A model generated the notes under the pieces. It was not told where the DNA came from. It ran no database searches and worked only from the letters and a program-made list of their open reading frames with translations. DNA of 64,000 bases from Erythrocercus mccallii (Eukaryota; Chordata; Aves; Passeriformes; Dicruridae): assembly GCA_013397435.1 (NCBI GenBank), contig VZRG01002058.1, forward strand, positions 61,414-125,413, written 5' to 3'. Shown piece after piece: positions 53,591 through 63,663 of the stretch. The number at the start of each line of letters is the position of its first letter. Within the stretch, counting starts at the first letter, position 1. The translations under genes were made by a program, and so were the position numbers.

Positions 53591-55300
53591 CACTCATGCA
53601 GTAGCCCTTGGCCCAGTCAGGACAGGACCAGAGGTGAAGAATGTGCTCTACTTTGCAGCTGGGAGCCATGGTCTGTCCTGGAGCCTTTGTCAGAAGGTGC
53701 CTGGTGAGACTCGAGGCCAACCACTGGAATTCTGGAGTCAAAGCTTCAGAGGGTCTGAAGCCAACTAGACTCCAACAGAGAAAGAAATTTTAGCAGCCTA
53801 TGAAAGAGTCCAAGCTGCCTCAAAGCTAATAGGCGCTGAAACACAACTCCTCCTGGCACCTCGACTACTAGTGCTAGGGTGAATGTTCAAAGTAGAGGTT
53901 CCCACTACCCACCATGCCACCAATGCCACAGAGATTGCTCTTGCTGATCACACAGCACTCCCATGTTGAAAAACTGAATCGCTTTGGGATTTTGGAGATA
54001 ATTACAAATTGGCCTGAAGATGAAATCTTTAGTCTCACTGATGAAGAGGAACATGAGCAAGTGACATGCGCTGAAGAAGTTCCACCATACAACCAACTGC
54101 CAGAAGAAAAAACAAGTTACACTCTTTTCACAGAGATCACTCTGTTCTTGTTGTATTGTAGGGATGAACCAAAAGTAGAAAGCAGCCGTATGGAGCCTCA
54201 CATGATAGGTTGCAGAAGCTACTTTAGGAGATGGTGGATTGAGTCAAAGGGCTGAACTCAAAGCCATTCAATTTGCCCTGGACATTGCTGAAAGAGAAAA
54301 GTGGCCAAAGCTCTACCTCTACACTGATTCATGGATCCTCTTGTGAGGATGGCTGGAGAAGTAGAAAAAGGCAACATAGAGGAAAACCAATTTGGGCTGC
54401 TGAAGAGTGTAAAGACATTGCTACTAGGGTAGAGAAACTACTTGTGAAAGTCCACCATGTAGATGCCCATGTCCCCAAGAATAGGGCTAATGAGGAGCAC
54501 CAAAATAACAAGCAGGTACATCAGGCTGCACAGATTGAAGTGTCTAAGATAGACTAAGATAGGCAACACAAAGGAGAGTTGTTCCTGGCTTGATGGACCT
54601 GTGACGCCTCAGGTCATCAGGGCAGAGATTCCAGCTATAAGTGGGCACGAGATCAAGGGGTGGATCTAAACATGGACAGTATTTCTCAGGTTATCCATGA
54701 TTGTGAAACATGTGCTGCCATCAGGCAGGCCAAGTGGGTGAAGCCCCTATGGTATGGTGGGCGGTGGTCCAAATATAAGTATGGGGAGGCCTGGCAGGTT
54801 GACTACATCAGACTGCTCTAGACATGCCAAGGCAAGCGCTATGCGCTCACGATGGTAGAAGCTACCACAGGATGGTTGGAGACGTACCCTGTGCCTCATG
54901 CTACGGCCCATAACACCATTCTAGGCCTTGAAAAGCAAATCCTTTGGAGGCATGGTACCCCTGAGAGGATTGAGTCAGACAATGGGACTTATTTCAAGAA
55001 TAGCCTTATCAATACCTGGGCTAGGGAACATGGCATGGAGTAAGTGTACCATATTTCCTACCACATACCAGCTGCAGGCAAAGTGGAGAGATACAACAGA
55101 CTGTTAAAAACTACTTTGAAAGCATTGGGTGGAAGATCTTTCAAAAACTGAGAGCAGCACTTAGCAAAGATCACCTGGTTAGTTAATAGCTGAGGTTCCA
55201 TCCACAGAGCAGGCCCTGCCCAGTCTCAGCTCCTACCTACAGCAGACAGAGATAAAGTCCCTGTGGTACATGTGAGAAGTTTGTTAAGAAAGATGGTTTG
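53591..55300 (+). pseudogene. Plus-strand ERVL RNase H and integrase
   Basis: Connection (53590-53770), then RNase H with stops and frameshifts (54150-54560, DAHVPKNRANEEHQN), zinc domain (GHQGRDSSYKWARDQG, 54615) and integrase core (MVEATTGWLETYPV at 54852, IESDNGTYFKN), ending near 55300. It parallels the minus-strand copy at 50119-51512 and the two form an inverted repeat. Confidence 0.85.
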
Positions 55301-55339
55301 GATCGAGTTTGCCTCGAGTACAGACAAATGCATCCATGG

Positions 55340-56095
55340 GATTGTTTTTGCTCAGGGGCAACTGGGCTCATACTGGGAGCAGCCACTTCCAGCACTAGGA
55401 CCCCCGAACCCCTTTCCCGGCTATCCCTCCCCTCCCGCCCCAGCAACCCCTGGCAGGGCCCCGGCAATCCCAGGGGTCCCTGCCTCTCGGGGTCCCTGCT
55501 TTGTGGTTCTGGGGCTCTCCTCTCTCTGTGGTCGTGCATAGGGAAGCCACGACTCGCACGGGGCACCCCAAACCCGGTATCCCCCCGCCCCCACCTGCTT
55601 CCCACGTGGCCCGGGCAGAGCTCGGAGGGCACGGCCCGAGAAGTCCAACCCCCACAGTAAGAGGACCCGCATCCCCCCGACATCTACTAGGCCTCTACTG
55701 CCACCGATACCCCCCAAAAACACCTCCCGGGGAGCCCCCAATGATCCTCCGAGGGGCATCTGCGGCTCGGCTTTGGAGCCCTGCAAGCTCCAAACATCCC
55801 TCCAAAAAACCCCAAACCCAGGGACGCTCCCTGGGATATTTGGGGCGAGCTCCCCCTCCCCGAGCACCTGCGGGATGGGGGGTGATATTTCCGCGTGCTG
55901 CGCGTTCAGAGAGCGCTGGAGCCGACTGAAACCTCCGCTCGTCTTCTCCTCCCACTCCCTGCTGCCGCTCTGCCTCTTCCTCCCTCCCTCCTCCTCCTCC
56001 CCCTTTCCCGAATCGTGAACTGGGAGGGAGGTGTCAAGGAAAGGGCGGGAACTCTGAGGGAAAAGGGGCATGGCTAAGGGGCGCAGGGTCCTAAA
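55340..56095 (-). pseudogene. ZNF promoter, exon 1 and part of intron 1 (reverse), truncated by ERVL
   Basis: Reverse complement of 62720-63440 and 5750-6480. Minus-strand promoter near 56070, donor CATCCCGCAG|GTGCTC near 55865-55875, intron up to the GTGCTGGAAGTGGCTGCTCC equivalent near 55365-55390. Retroviral sequence follows, so no finger exons. Confidence 0.7.
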
Positions 56096-56690
56096 AGGGC
56101 CTGGTTTTGCCTAAAATCACCCACATGCGTCTAAAATTGTCTAAAGGGATGTGAAATACACCCTAACACCGATCAGGTTTGGCCTCAAATCACCCAAAGA
56201 AGCCTAAAATCCACCCTAAATCCACATGGTTTGCCCAAAAATCAGCCAAATGCTGTTAAGATCAACCAAAGGGTATAAAATCACACCAAAGGGGCCTAAA
56301 ACTGCACAAACTGTTTTAAAACCCACACAAAACGGCCTAAAATCACACTTAAATCTCCCAAATGGATGTAAAATGCACCCTAAAAGTACGTAGGTTTGAC
56401 TAAAATCACCCAATGGGACCTAAAGTCCACACTAAAACTCACCACATTTGGCCTAAATTCACCCAAACATGCCTAAACCTCACCTAAATGGGCCTCAAAT
56501 CCTCCAAAATTATCTAAAATCCACCCTGAAACTGCCCAGCTTATCCTAAAATCACCCAACTGATACTAAACACAACCAGATTTGGCCTAAAATCAGCCAA
56601 AGGGGCCTAAAATCATCCAAAGGGGCCTAAATACCACCCTAAGCCTGCACAGTTTTGCCTAAAATTACCCAAACAGGCCTAAAATCTCCA
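56096..56690 (-). repeat. 18-mer array, minus orientation
   Basis: GGCCTAAAATCACCCAAA units, counterpart of 690-1200. Confidence 0.85.
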
Positions 56691-57545
56691 GGACCATAGA
56701 CCAAGACCAAGATCAGCAACTGAACCAGCACCAGCACCAAGACTGAGACCCATACTGGATCTGAGACTGGCATCGGAGCGGCACTGCTCTGGGACCGGCA
56801 CTGGGACTGGGACTGAGACCAAGACCAAAACCAGCACCAGAACTGGCAAAAGGACCAAGACTGACACCAAGACCGACACCAAGACTGACACTAGCACTTG
56901 CACCAGGAGTACTTCGGAACCAGGACCGGCACCAGAAATGCTCCAGGACTGCAGCCAGAACCAAGACCGGGAGCACACCTTGGTTTGCCTAAAATCACCC
57001 GATGGGACCTAAAGTCCACCCTAAAACCCACCAGATTTGGCTTAAAATCAGCCAAAGGTGCATAAAATTCACCCTGCACCTGTCCAGTTTGGTCTAAAAT
57101 CACCCAAACGGACCTAAAATCTCTGGGACCAGGACTAAGACCAAGATCAGCACCAGAACCAGCACCAAGACAGGGACCAGCACCAGATCTGAGACTGGCA
57201 CCAAGAGTGGCACCGCTCTGGGACAGGCACCAAGACTGGGACCAGAACCGACAGTACAACTGACACTGGAACTGAGACCAGCACCGCACAGGGACTGGCA
57301 CTGGGACTAAGACCTAGACTGAAACCGGCACCAGAACTGACACTGGGACCAAGTCTGAGACCAAGACCAGCACCAGAACCATCACCGAGACTCGCACCAC
57401 TCCACGATTGGGATTGAGAATGAGATTGGCACTGGGAGCACTCTGGGACCAAGACTGGCACTGGTACTGGCACTGGGACCTGGACCAGTCTGAGGCCGAG
57501 ACTTGAGATCAGAACTGAAACAAAACTGGCACTGAGATTGACACC
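56691..57545 (-). repeat. Hexamer minisatellite, minus orientation, with an 18-mer island
   Basis: ACCAGC/ACCAAG hexamers at 56691-56975 and 57125-57545, separated by 18-mer units at 56980-57120. Part of the block is therefore duplicated relative to 1200-1617. Confidence 0.8.
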
Positions 57546-57845
57546 CCTGGAGTCTGTGCCATGCAGGACCATCCAGACTGGGATCACATGGCCTGGGATC
57601 ACATAGACTGGGATCCTACAGACTGGGACTGCACAGACCGGGACCATTTGGATCAGGAGCATCCAGACTGGGATCATGTGGACTGGGACCTTGTAGAATG
57701 GGATTGTACAGACTGGGATCACATGGACTGGGATTGTATCAGTTGGGATGACATGGACTGGTATTTCACAGGCTGGGGCCATACTGGGGCCATATGGGTC
57801 AGGACCATAGAGACTGAGATCATACAGACTGGGATCATATGGACC
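57546..57845 (+). repeat. 15-mer array
   Basis: GACTGGGATCACATG units after the lead-in GAGTCTGTGCCATGCAGG. Confidence 0.85.
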
Positions 57846-58525
57846 GGGAACGATGCGAACCGAGGCGGCCCCGCCCGGGGCTCCCACCTTGTCCTTCCCA
57901 TCCCCGAGGGTCCCTCTTAGTCCTGCCCGGGGGCGTGGCCAAAGCTTCCCGAAGCGGACGCGGCGGTCCCGGAGAGATCCTGGAGCCAAACCTGGAACGA
58001 TTCCGGGTCCGATTCCCGTCCCGGTTCCGAGCTCGGTCTCAGTCTTAGTCCCGGAGCGCTCCCGGTTCTCATTCCGGTCCCAGTGTCGATTTCGATCCCG
58101 GAGCGGTGCTAGTCTCGGCGCCGGTTCCAGTTTCAGTCTCGGTCTCGGTCTCGGAGCAGTCCTGGTCCCAGTGCCGGTGCCGGTACCGTTTTTGGTCCCG
58201 GAGTGCTCCCACTGCCAGTCCCAGTCTCGGTCCCGGAGCCGTGCCAGTCTCGGTGCTGGTTCCGGTACTGGTCTCGGTCTGCATCCTGGAGTGCTCTCGG
58301 TCTCGGTTCTGGCCGCAGTCCTGGAGCAGTCCTGGAGCGCTGCTGGTGCCGGTCCCGGTTCCGAAGCGCTGCCGGTGCCGGTCCCAGGGTCGGTCTTGGT
58401 GTCAGTCTTGGTCCCTGCACCAGTTCTGGTGCCGGTCCCGGAACGGTGCCAGTCTCGGATCCGGTGTCAGTCTTAGTCTTGGTGCTGGTTCTGATGCTGA
58501 TTTTGGTCTCGGTTCCGGAGATTTC
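57846..58525 (+). repeat. GC-rich link and hexamer minisatellite, plus orientation
   Basis: Unique link to about 58010, then CGGTCC/CGGTGC hexamers. It is more CpG-rich than the copies at 24.7 and 35.7 kb. Open frames up to 207 codons in several frames are artefacts. Confidence 0.85.
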
Positions 58526-58838
58526 AGGCCCATTTGGGTGATTTTCGGCCAATCCGGGCCCTTTTAGGACCGCGCGTCCCCTTGGCCACGCCCATTCCCC
58601 CTGAGAATTCCCGCCCTTTCCTCGACCCCGCCCCTTTCCCCTCACAGTTCCCGCCCTTTCTCTGACCCCGCCTCATTTCATTCCTTCCCTGCCCTTTCCT
58701 TGGCCACGCCTCACTTTTCCATTGAGTCCCACCCATTTACGGGAGCTTTTTTTTTTTTTTAGCGCATGTGCAGATTACCGGAAGTGGCTCTACTGAGCGC
58801 CGACATCTTTTCTCCCGCCCCGCCGACCCAGCTTCAGC
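58526..58838 (+). promoter_or_regulatory. RAB4-type promoter, copy 3
   Basis: Two to three 18-mer units, then the GC-rich promoter with a duplicated TTCCCGCCCTTTC-TCTGACCCCGCC block (58600-58670). A poly-T run of 14 lies at 58747-58760 where copy 2 has TACTGGCGCGTTC. NRF1-like GCGCATGTGCA is altered, the ETS core CCGGAAGTG (58780) intact, and the YY1 site altered (GCCGACATC). Confidence 0.65.
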
Positions 58839-58854
58839 ATGTCCGAGACCTACG
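58839..58854 (+). pseudogene. RAB4-type exon 1, copy 3
   Basis: ATG at 58839: M-S-E-T-Y plus one base, donor GTGCGG. Intact by itself, but exon 2 of this copy is frame-shifted. Confidence 0.65.
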
Positions 58855-59869
58855 GTGCGGCAATGGGGGATCTATAGGGGTCTGAGGGGACCTGTAAGTC
58901 TTTTTAGGAGACTTGGCAAGGGGTCTTTAGAGGATTGGGGGGGGTCTATAGCGGATTTAGGGCGGCCTGGTGGTCCCTAAAAGGGGCTGGGTTGGGCCAT
59001 AGGACCTCTAGGGGTCTAGGGCGTCTATAGAGGGTCCGGAGGGGTTCGTAAAGGGCGTCGGGTCGTCACTAAGTGGGGTCTGGGGGTCTCTATAGAGGAA
59101 TTGGGGGGGTCTGGGTGGCGTTTTGGGGTGTTGATGAGGTCTGTAGGGGATCTATAGGGGTCTTTTGGAGCCTGTAGCGGGTCCGGGGAGGTCTGGAGGT
59201 GTCTGTGAGTCCCTATGGGGGTTTTAGGGAGTCTGGGGGTCTCTGACGTCTGAGGACGTCGGAGGGGGGCTATAAGGAATATAGGGTAGGGGTATCTATG
59301 GGGGATCTCTAGAGGCTCCAGGGGGATCTGGCGATCTCTGTAGGGGATCTGGGGTTGTCTCTGGGGGATTTGGGAGAGTCTGTGGGGGTCTATAGGGACT
59401 CTTAAGGGGTCTGGGGGAGCCTATAAAGGGCCAAGGGCGGCCGGGGGGATCTCGGGGTCTCTACAGAGGAATTTTGGGGTCCTTCATGGGAATTTTTTGG
59501 AATTTTGGGCTCTGTATGGGGAATGCTTGGGGTCAAAATGGGGCAATTTTGGGCTTTCAGTTGGTAATTTTTTTTAATTATTTGGCCTCTTTTGGGAATT
59601 TTGGGGAATTTCAGGGGAATATCAGGTCCAAATGCAGGAATTTGGGGAATTTTGAGTCTAAGTGTGGGAATTTTGGGATATCTAGAGGGGATTTTTGGGA
59701 GTTTTGGGGTCCCCAGAGGAGATTTTGGATCAAAACTTTGGAATTTGGGGTCCTAAAAAGGAATTTTTGGGAATTTTGAGATCTCTAGAGAGGATTTTGG
59801 GTCCAAATATAGGAAATCTTAGGAATTATATGTCCAAAAATGTGAATTTGGGGAATTTTTTTCACTGAG
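58855..59869 (+). repeat. Intron 1 of RAB4-type copy 3: TATAGGGG then GGAATTTTGGG repeats
   Basis: Same layout as copies 1 and 2: a G-rich part to about 59460, then AT-rich GGAATTTT repeats. Confidence 0.8.
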
Positions 59870-59942
59870 TTTCTCTTCATGTTCTTGGTGATCGGCGGCA
59901 CTGGCAAGTCCTGCCTGCTGCACCACTTCATGGAGAGCAAGT
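59870..59942 (+). pseudogene. RAB4-type exon 2, copy 3 (8 bases shorter)
   Basis: 73 bp instead of 81. Two bases are missing at the 5' end (TTTCTCTTC where copy 2 has ATTTCCTCTTC) and six in the P-loop (two codons). The net change of eight shifts the frame relative to exon 1. The P-loop Lys codon is kept (GGTGKSCLLHHFMESK). Donor gtagga intact. Confidence 0.75.
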
Positions 59943-60524
59943 GTAGGAAATTCTGGGAATTTTCAGGGATTTTGGGAATTCTGGGAGGTGGGGGGGATTT
60001 TTGGGATTTTTTTTTTTTTGTAGATTTTTGGGGGGATTTTGCGGAGATTTTTTTAGTATATTTTTGGGCATTTTAAGGTTTGGGGGTTTTTTTACTTTCT
60101 GGGTGGTTTTTGTTGGTGTTTGGGGTAATTTTTTGGGAATTTTGGGAATTTGGGAAATTCTGGGTAGTCTGGGAAATTTGGGGAATATTACTGGGAATTT
60201 TTGGAGGCATATGCAGGGTGTTTTTTCTTTTTTGAGCCATTCTGAGGCTTTTTTCACTTTTTTATTTATAATTTTGTTTTCAAATGCAGTATTTCGGAGA
60301 TTTTTTGATTTTTGGGAATTCTTTGTCTCTCTGGGCTCTCCCCCATCCCACAGCATTTTGGGGCATTTTCTGTCAATTTTGTGTCATTTTAGGGGCATTG
60401 GAGGTGATTTTTGGTCACTTTTTGGACCTTTTTGGGCCATTTTTGGGCCATCTTCTGATGCTTTTAAGGCATTTTTGCTCTCTTTAGGGGCGTTTTTGGT
60501 GACCTTTGAGCCATTTTTTCCTGG
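59943..60524 (+). repeat. Intron 2 of RAB4-type copy 3: T-rich repeats
   Basis: Same repeat types as copies 1 and 2. Ends CCATTTTTTCCTGGTTTCAG at the minisatellite border. Confidence 0.75.
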
Positions 60525-60925
60525 TTTCAGTCCCAGCCTCAGTCTCGGTCTCAGCGTGGTCCCAGTCCAAATGCCAGTACCAGTGCCAGTCTTGGTCCCG
60601 GAGTGCTTCCAGTGCCAATCCCAGTCTCAGTACTGGTCCTGGAGTCTTGCCAGCCTTGGTGCTGGTTCTGGTGCCGGTTTTGGTCTCAGTCTTGGTCCCA
60701 GTGTCAGTTCTGGTGCCGGTTTCAGTCTTGGTCTCAGTCCCAGTCCTGGTGCCTTTGCAGTGCTGGTCTCAGTTCTGGTGTCGGTTCTGGTCCCAGTTTT
60801 GGTGTCGCTTCTGGTCCTAGAGCGGTGCCACTTTCGGTGCCAGTCTCGGTTTCAGTGTCGGTCTCAGTCTTGGTACTGGTTCTGGTGCTGATCTTGGTCT
60901 TGGTCTCAGTCCTGGTCCCGGAGAT
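60525..60925 (+). repeat. Hexamer minisatellite, plus orientation
   Basis: GGTCTC/AGTGCC hexamers following TTTCAG. Confidence 0.85.
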
Positions 60926-61033
60926 TTTATGTCCATTTGAGTAATTTTATGGCAGGCTTAGGGTGGATTTTAGGCACCTTACGATGATTTTTGGTGAAAT
61001 CTGGTGGATTTATGAGTGCATTTTATATCCCTT
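60926..61033 (+). repeat. 18-mer array, left part
   Basis: Diverged GATTTTAGGC units, interrupted at CCTT by a solo LTR. Confidence 0.75.
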
Positions 61034-61703
61034 CGTTATAAATGAAAAATCGCCAGTCTGATTTTAATAGAAAAATCAAAAAGGTTTATTTACAATATTT
61101 ACAAATTTCGGAAAAGTTTTGGAAAAATGAACAAAATGAGCCAACGACCTCGCAAACCTCAAGTCACCGGCCCGGGTGTCGGTGACTGGTGTCGTGTGAC
61201 CTGCACCAAAAGCGGCAGAGCCTCCACGTCCACGAATCCATGTGGTTTGGGAGGGAGTCTTATACTGTTTTTCATGGCCTAAGGCTACGATGTACAATGG
61301 AGAGATGTGATTCTTCCGTCTAAATGGAGACATGGCCAGGGTGTTTCCCGAGTTGGCAAGTATCTGTCTTTGTGGGTTGATGGCCATGCTTGGTCTTGGA
61401 CAATACCCACCATGGTCTAGCCTCCTGTTGCAGCTATGAGCCATTGTGGTATCTCTAGTCTATTGTCTTCGTTCCGGCGTATTCATTTGCATTTTAATGT
61501 TTCTGAAAAGGACACTGAAACTGGTTCTACAAGCCTCTGCTGGCAACTTTTCCAAAGAATGTACCCATTCAGGGCTTCTCGAGTTGTAGAGAAAAGAAAA
61601 CCTATACAACCAACTACATATCTAATAACAAAACCAAACTATAACTCTAACTAATAACATAACTTTTCATAACACGAATTACATCATAGACTCATCTATA
61701 ACA
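61034..61703 (-). mobile_element. Solo LTR, TGTTATAAATG family, copy 3
   Basis: 670 bp between 4-bp duplications CCTT (61030-61033, 61704-61707). Ends CGTTATAAATG (first T mutated) and CTATAACA. On the minus strand AATAAA (GTAAATAAACC, about 61083-61093) fits a polyadenylation signal near the LTR end, so it is minus-oriented. No retroviral genes. Confidence 0.82.
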
Positions 61704-62719
61704 CCTTTGAATGATTTTAGGCTCATTTGGGTGATTGTAGGCCAAACTGGGCAGGTTTAGGCTGGATTTTGGAGCCTTTTATTGTGGATTTTTGGTTTCT
61801 TTGGATGATTTTAGACCAAATCTGCTGGGGTTATTCCCATTTGGGTCATTTGAAGATATACTGGGCAGTTTTAGGTTCTATTTTAGATCTCTTTGAAGGA
61901 TTTTAGGCCCATTTGGGTGCGGTTCAGGCATTTTGGGGTGAATTTAGTCCAAATTTGTTGGGGTTTCCTGTGGACTTAAGGACCATTTGGGTGATTTTAA
62001 GCCAAACCAGGTATTTTCAGGATGGATTTTACACCCATTTGGGAGATTTAAGGGTGATTTTAGGCCACTTTATGGGTAGTTTTGACCACTTTTGGTGATT
62101 TGAGGCCAAACCTGATCAGGAATAGGGTGGATTTTAGGCATCTTTGGACCTTTTTAGGCCCATTTGAGTGGTTTTATGCAAACTGGGGCCTGGTGCCGGT
62201 TCTGGTGCTGATCTTGGTCTCGGTTGTGGTCCAGGTCCCAGAGATTTTAGGCCCATTTGGGTGACTTTAGCCCAAACTAGGCAGGCGTAGGGTGGATTTT
62301 AGGTGGCTTTGGCTGATTTTAGGCCAAATCTGTTGGAGTTTAGAGTGGACTTTAGGGCCCTTTGTGTGATTTCATATCAAACCACGTACATTCATGGTGG
62401 ATGTTATGTCCTTCTGGGGGATTTAAGGGTGATTTTTGTCCATTTTGAGGGTTTTAAACCGGTTGGGGCAATTTTAGGCCCCTTGATTGGGTTTTAGATC
62501 CTTTTGGATGATTTTACGTCCATTTGCCTGATTTTCTGCCAAACCATGTGGATTTAGGGTAAATTTTAGAGCCCTATGTGTGATTTTAGGCTACTTTGTG
62601 GTGATTGTAGGCCTCTTTGGGTGATCTGAGGCCAGACGTGATCGGGTTTAGGGTGGAATTTCCATCGCTTTGGACAATTTTAGGCCCTTACTGGGTGATT
62701 TTATTCAAAATGGGGCCCT
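61704..62719 (+). repeat. 18-mer array upstream of ZNF C, with a short minisatellite
   Basis: TTTGGGTGATTTTAGGCC units in two blocks (61704-62180 and 62240-62719) around about 55 bp of hexamer minisatellite (GGTGCCGGTTCTGGTGCTG). Confidence 0.85.
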
Positions 62720-62923
62720 TTTACGACCGCTCTGGCCCTTAGCCGCGCCCATTCCCCTCACAGTTCCCGCCCTTTCCTTGACCCCACCTTCCCAGTTCAG
62801 GGTTCGGAATGAGGGAGGAGGGACAGAGAAAGAGGTGGTGCGGCAGCAGGGAGAAGAGTTTCCGGGGCTCCAGCGCTCCCTGATCTCACAGCACGCCCGG
62901 GAGCATCGGCCTCCATCCCGCAG
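62720..62923 (+). promoter_or_regulatory. ZNF C promoter and untranslated exon 1
   Basis: GCGCCCATTCCCC near 62744, purine-rich exon, donor CATCCCGCAG|GTGCCC after 62923. Confidence 0.6.
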
Positions 62924-63663
62924 GTGCCCGGGGAGGAGGAGCTTGCCCCACATATCCCGGAAGGATCCCTGGATTTGGGGTTTTTTTGGGGGAGATGTTT
63001 GGAGCTTGCAGGGCTCCAAAGCCGAGCCGCAGATGCCCCTCGAGGGGACGGGGGGGCTCCCCGGAAAGTGTTTTTGATGGATCCCGGTGTCGGCTGAGCC
63101 CCGTTGGGGGTCGGGGTAATGCAGGTTCCCCCGCGGTGGGGATTGGACTTCCCAGGCTGGGCCCTCCGAGCTCTGCCGGGGCCACGTGGGGAGCGCTTGG
63201 GAGCGGTGGGGGTCGGGGGGGCACCGCGCTTGAGCCCCGGGAGAGCCGCAGCTTCCCTGAGTGGGAGCGGAAACAGCAGACAGAGGAGAGCCCCAGAAGT
63301 GCAAAGCGAGGACCCCGAGATGGGGGGACTCCTGGGATTGCCGGGACTCCGGCAGAGATGCTGGGTCTGGAGGCACGGGATGGCTAGGAAAGGAGTTCAG
63401 AGATCCCGGTGCTGGAAGTGGCTGCTCCCAGTATGAGCCCAGTTACCCCCCTCTGTGTGATTCCACTTTCCCCGGCAATCCCAGTATGAGCCCAGTCACT
63501 CCCAGTATCTGTAAGTGCGGAGACAGAAGAGGGGGGAGCTTTTTGGGTTCCTGGGACTCCCAGCAGCCTGGGGAGAGCAGGAACTGAGTAGACAGGGCAT
63601 CTCCTTCCCCTCCCCTCTGGCACAGAGGCAAATCCCATCCTCTCCTTCTCGGTTCTCCCCCAG
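62924..63663 (+). other. ZNF C intron 1, with deletion of coding exon 2
   Basis: Matches ZNF A intron 1 up to AACTGAGTAGACA (about 63594), then jumps to sequence homologous to the end of ZNF A intron 2 (CATCTCCTTCCCCTCCCC). About 425 bp present in ZNF A (roughly 6633-7058), including the exon with the MPWDSxA start, is missing. Acceptor CCCCCAG at 63663. Confidence 0.75.
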
